Assembly: GCA_964533945.1 (NCBI GenBank)
Contig: CAZHPA010000007.1
Coordinates: 10,569 to 74,568 of the forward strand
DNA length: 64,000 nt
Source: CAZHPA01 sp964533945
GTDB taxonomy: Bacteria; Bacillota; Clostridia; Lachnospirales; WRBF01
Reading direction: 5' to 3'
Part shown: positions 61,365 through 64,000 of the stretch, in pieces
Layout of the letters: every line of letters starts with the position of its first letter
Numbering within the stretch: the stretch's first letter is position 1
The notes under the pieces: model-generated
The model's input: the letters and a program-made list of their open reading frames with translations, nothing else
Told to the model about the DNA's origin: nothing
Database searches by the model: none
Program-made: the position numbers and the translations under genes

Positions 61365-62645
61365 TTACTTTGCAAAAGAATAAATAACAGGCACTAAAAA
61401 AATACAAACAAGCCCTCCTGCAAGCCCGTTATTATATAAATTAAGCCCCCCATGAAGTGGCGCAAGCAAAACAACTATATTAACATGCAAAAACCCAGCC
61501 AAAATTCCAAAAATCCAGCCAAACTCCCCGGCTATTGGGGCAAGGCAAGTCCCAAATAAAACAGCAAGCGTTATTGATGGCGAGCCTTGACCGCTTGTTG
61601 CTAAAAACCCCCCTAAAATACAACCTGCCATAATTGGAACGGCATTTTTTGCGTGCTTTCCAAAAGCTCCAAATCCGGCAACAACGCAAATTGCACCAAC
61701 GGTTGGACCATTTATATAATCTCCTACAAGTAAAACAGCGAAAACACCTATAAGCCCCAGCATTCCCATATTTATATATGCTGTTTCCTTGTATGCTGAA
61801 TAATAGTCTGTTGTTAATTTGCCCGAATGGCTGTAAATTGCTTTCAAATTTTGCTTGTTGTTTTCGCCGCAAATTAAGCCTACAGCAATTAAAAACAAAA
61901 ACAAAGTGCAAAGCATTATTGATAAAGGCAAAGTGCTTGTTTTGTTCCATATTAGCGTTGGTATAATGTCAACACCAAAGCTTTTTAAAGATGCGTTAAA
62001 TGCTATGCCTATTATTCCTGCTGAAAATCCTGCATTATACAAATTATGCCCTGAGTTAAACTTCATGCAGTTTGAAGCAACAGAAGGCATAACAAAGCCT
62101 ATAAGTGTGCCTACAGAAATTCCTAAAATAGCAGAAAACGGCATATGTATGCTAGGCTCAAGTGTTAACTGACTAACAACAGGAGAAAGTGACGTTGCCA
62201 AAATTGTAATTGCTGCATATTGTGAAAACGGTTTCTTTTTAAATTTGGCATATAAAAATCCTCCTGCATAAATAGGCCAAACATTTACAAAAGTTTTGCC
62301 GAAAAATGAGAAACCAATAACAAGCCAAAGTGCAGAAATTGTTGAGCCTTCATACTTAACTTTGTTCATAATTAATATAGAAGCGCTTATTAGGCTAGTT
62401 ATTGAAACGTTAATAAGTGTTGCCCCAATTCCCGCTATTTCCACGTAATCTGTTATTAAAACATCGCGAGATTTTATAATTGTTGCTAATCCATTTAATA
62501 TTTGTTCTGGGCTATCTATTAAAAATGCAAAGCTTATAAATATTATTTGAACGACAACATAAACGTTGTATGGCTTTTTTAAAAAACTTTTTATCTTTAT
62601 TGTGAGTCGCCTCCTGCAAGCGGTAAACTGAATGTAAACAAACAT
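61365..62645 (-). CDS. DUF1576 membrane protein
   Basis: A ~410-426-residue membrane protein with about ten helices. It has an internal repeat: HMPFSAILGISVGTLIGFVM and GHNLYNAGFSAGIIGIAF in the first half, and HGGLNLYNNGLAGGLVCIFL near the end, the pattern I associate with DUF1576. The function is unknown. The start is problematic. A good AGGAGG lies at the end of the kinase gene, but no ATG, GTG or TTG follows it in frame. The first canonical start is the ATG at 62645, inside the kinase gene by 49 nt. Confidence 0.75.
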   Translation of the reverse strand: MFVYIQFTACRRRLTIKIKSFLKKPYNVYVVVQIIFISFAFLIDSPEQILNGLATIIKSRDVLITDYVEIAGIGATLINVSITSLISASILIMNKVKYEGSTISALWLVIGFSFFGKTFVNVWPIYAGGFLYAKFKKKPFSQYAAITILATSLSPVVSQLTLEPSIHMPFSAILGISVGTLIGFVMPSVASNCMKFNSGHNLYNAGFSAGIIGIAFNASLKSFGVDIIPTLIWNKTSTLPLSIMLCTLFLFLIAVGLICGENNKQNLKAIYSHSGKLTTDYYSAYKETAYINMGMLGLIGVFAVLLVGDYINGPTVGAICVVAGFGAFGKHAKNAVPIMAGCILGGFLATSGQGSPSITLAVLFGTCLAPIAGEFGWIFGILAGFLHVNIVVLLAPLHGGLNLYNNGLAGGLVCIFLVPVIYSFAK

Positions 62646-64000
62646 CCATCTTTATAAGTATTACTTAAAACAATATTTTCTCCATGAGCTTTAATAAATG
62701 CTTTAACAATCGAAAGCCCAAGACCGCTTCCACTTTTATCATTTCCTCTTGATTGGTCTACTTTATAAAACCTATCAAAAACACGTCTTTGTTCTTCTTG
62801 ACTAATTCCAATTCCGTGGTCTTTAACGCTTACTAAAACTTTTCCGCCTGAAATTGCTGTTTCAACTTCAATTTCTGCTCCTTCGCCAGAAAACTTAATG
62901 GCGTTATCTAAAAGATTAACTATAACACGCTGAATTTTTTCATAATCAGCACAAACAATTGTTTGTTCTTTTAAAAGTTGCAAAGCTATAGAAATATTTT
63001 TATCTTTTGCCCTTGTTTCAAAAACAGAAGATGTTAGCTTAATTAATTCATTTATATTAAAGCAAGATATGTCAAGCTTAGATTGCAGTGTCTGCGCTTT
63101 GTTTAAATCTAAAATGTCGTTTGCAAGTTTTGTTAACCTTTCTGTTTCTTGCATTATTATGTTTAAATACTTGCCTTGTTTTTCTGGTGGAATTGTTCCG
63201 TCTAAAATTGCTTGCAAAAACCCTTTAACAGATGTAAGTGGCGAGCGAATATCGTGCGAAACATTTGCAATAAATTCATTTCTAAGCATTTCTTGCTTAT
63301 GCAAGCTTTCCGCCATATCGTTGAAGCTTTCTCCAAGCTGCCCCACTTCATCTGTTGTTTTAACATCAATTCGCTTTTCAAAGTCGCCACTTGCTATAAC
63401 TTTTGCAGCTTCGTTCATTTCTTTAAGCTGATTACTTATTGCTCTGGCAGAAAAATATACTAACACAAACGCAATAACTCCTGAAACTAAAAGGCAAGTT
63501 AATAAAATTTTAAACACATCTGAAACTGTTGTTTGCAGTTCGCTAATAGGGGAAGTTAATAAAACAGCGCCAACAACTTGTTCATTAATTATTACAGGGC
63601 TTGCAACCGTTAAGACCGATTCTTCAAATACACCGCCAAGCCTTCCGGAAGTTGCAACAGTTTCGCCATTCATAACATTTTTAATTTCTTCAACATCTAA
63701 AGTTGTTCCGTTGTATTTAACTAAATCGCTTGTTGTCATAGCAACGGTATAGTCGTTGTACAAAAATATAAAGCTTGCTTCTGCATATTTATGAAGTATT
63801 TGAACTTGCTTTTCAATTTCATTGAACTCGTATCTTGTTATAATTCCAAAGTTTCCAAAATTTCCGCTAAATCTAATTATTGAAGCTATTTTTTCGCCTT
63901 GCTCTGCCAAAAGCTTTTCTTTTGCAGAAACAAAATAATTTTCAAGCGCTTGTGATAGAACAGTTCCTAAAAGTGTGAAGCTAAGTATTAAAATTCCCAT
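62597..64000 (-). CDS. Sensor histidine kinase, 5' end at window edge
   Basis: At least 467 residues. It has a TM at the visible N-terminus (ILILSFTLLGTVLSQAL), an extracellular sensor region, a second TM (~160-185), HAMP, and a HisKA with the phospho-His near residue 249 (NVSHDIRSPLTSVKG). The HATPase shows N (VNLLDNAIKFS), G1 (DHGIGIS) and G2 (GSGLGLSIV) boxes. The ATG at 64000 is the last base triplet, so the gene probably starts beyond the window. It is likely coupled to a response regulator upstream, outside the window. Confidence 0.92.
   Translation of the reverse strand: MGILILSFTLLGTVLSQALENYFVSAKEKLLAEQGEKIASIIRFSGNFGNFGIITRYEFNEIEKQVQILHKYAEASFIFLYNDYTVAMTTSDLVKYNGTTLDVEEIKNVMNGETVATSGRLGGVFEESVLTVASPVIINEQVVGAVLLTSPISELQTTVSDVFKILLTCLLVSGVIAFVLVYFSARAISNQLKEMNEAAKVIASGDFEKRIDVKTTDEVGQLGESFNDMAESLHKQEMLRNEFIANVSHDIRSPLTSVKGFLQAILDGTIPPEKQGKYLNIIMQETERLTKLANDILDLNKAQTLQSKLDISCFNINELIKLTSSVFETRAKDKNISIALQLLKEQTIVCADYEKIQRVIVNLLDNAIKFSGEGAEIEVETAISGGKVLVSVKDHGIGISQEEQRRVFDRFYKVDQSRGNDKSGSGLGLSIVKAFIKAHGENIVLSNTYKDGCLFTFSLPLAGGDSQ

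Overview
The window looks like the chromosome of an AT-rich, motile, anaerobic member of the Clostridia, most like the Lachnospirales. The reasons are the single long flagellar cluster with a FliY-type switch protein and the TIGR02530 operon protein, the folD-rimO-pgsA-cinA-recA run, CdaA with a YbbR protein, and ferredoxin-linked aromatic 2-oxoacid metabolism. I see no rRNA, tRNA, CRISPR array, transposase or prophage. A 100-base run of N at 58900-58999 marks an assembly gap inside a repeat.

Region by region. Positions 1-8662 hold a proteostasis-like island on the plus strand: a truncated Hsp70-like gene, an Hsp70 fused to a von Willebrand A domain, a TPR protein and ClpS-ClpA, interrupted by a convergent pRiA4b ORF-3-like gene. 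Positions 8663-9023 are a repeat- and hairpin-rich spacer, followed by a DUF3825 gene with its own promoter. Positions 10138-19418 form a minus-strand unit bounded by a consensus promoter and a terminator. Its order is a GTDEF/EAL c-di-GMP protein, a sodium:solute symporter, PaaK, IorA, IorB, a second PaaK and an ACT protein. This reads as aryl-acid or arylpyruvate metabolism under a c-di-GMP-linked membrane sensor. Positions 19563-22269 hold a cysteine synthase, an ECF S component and an MFS carrier. Positions 22504-30060 hold azgA-folD-rimO-pgsA-cinA-eamA-recA, with a promoter ahead of azgA.

Positions 30083-52634 are one minus-strand flagellar operon: flgB flgC fliE fliF fliG, a FliG C-domain paralog, fliH fliI fliJ, a MotE-like gene, fliK flgD TIGR02530 flgE flbD motA motB fliL fliM fliY cheY fliO fliP fliQ fliR flhB and a degenerate moeA. 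flhA, flhF, flhG and fliA are absent from the window. Positions 52885-64000 hold an M16C metallopeptidase, a plus-strand Mur-ligase-like fragment that runs into the ybbR gene, cdaA, two membrane proteins, a queuosine-precursor transporter, a DUF1576 membrane protein and a sensor histidine kinase cut by the window edge.

The most unusual theme is repeated partial duplication of gene ends. The recA 3' end, the flbD 5' end, the TIGR02530 3' end and the cdaA start each have a degenerate or exact partial copy in the neighbouring spacer, and the fliG 3' domain has become a separate 128-residue gene. A second theme is heavy use of TTG start codons, about sixteen genes, each supported by a well-placed Shine-Dalgarno sequence.
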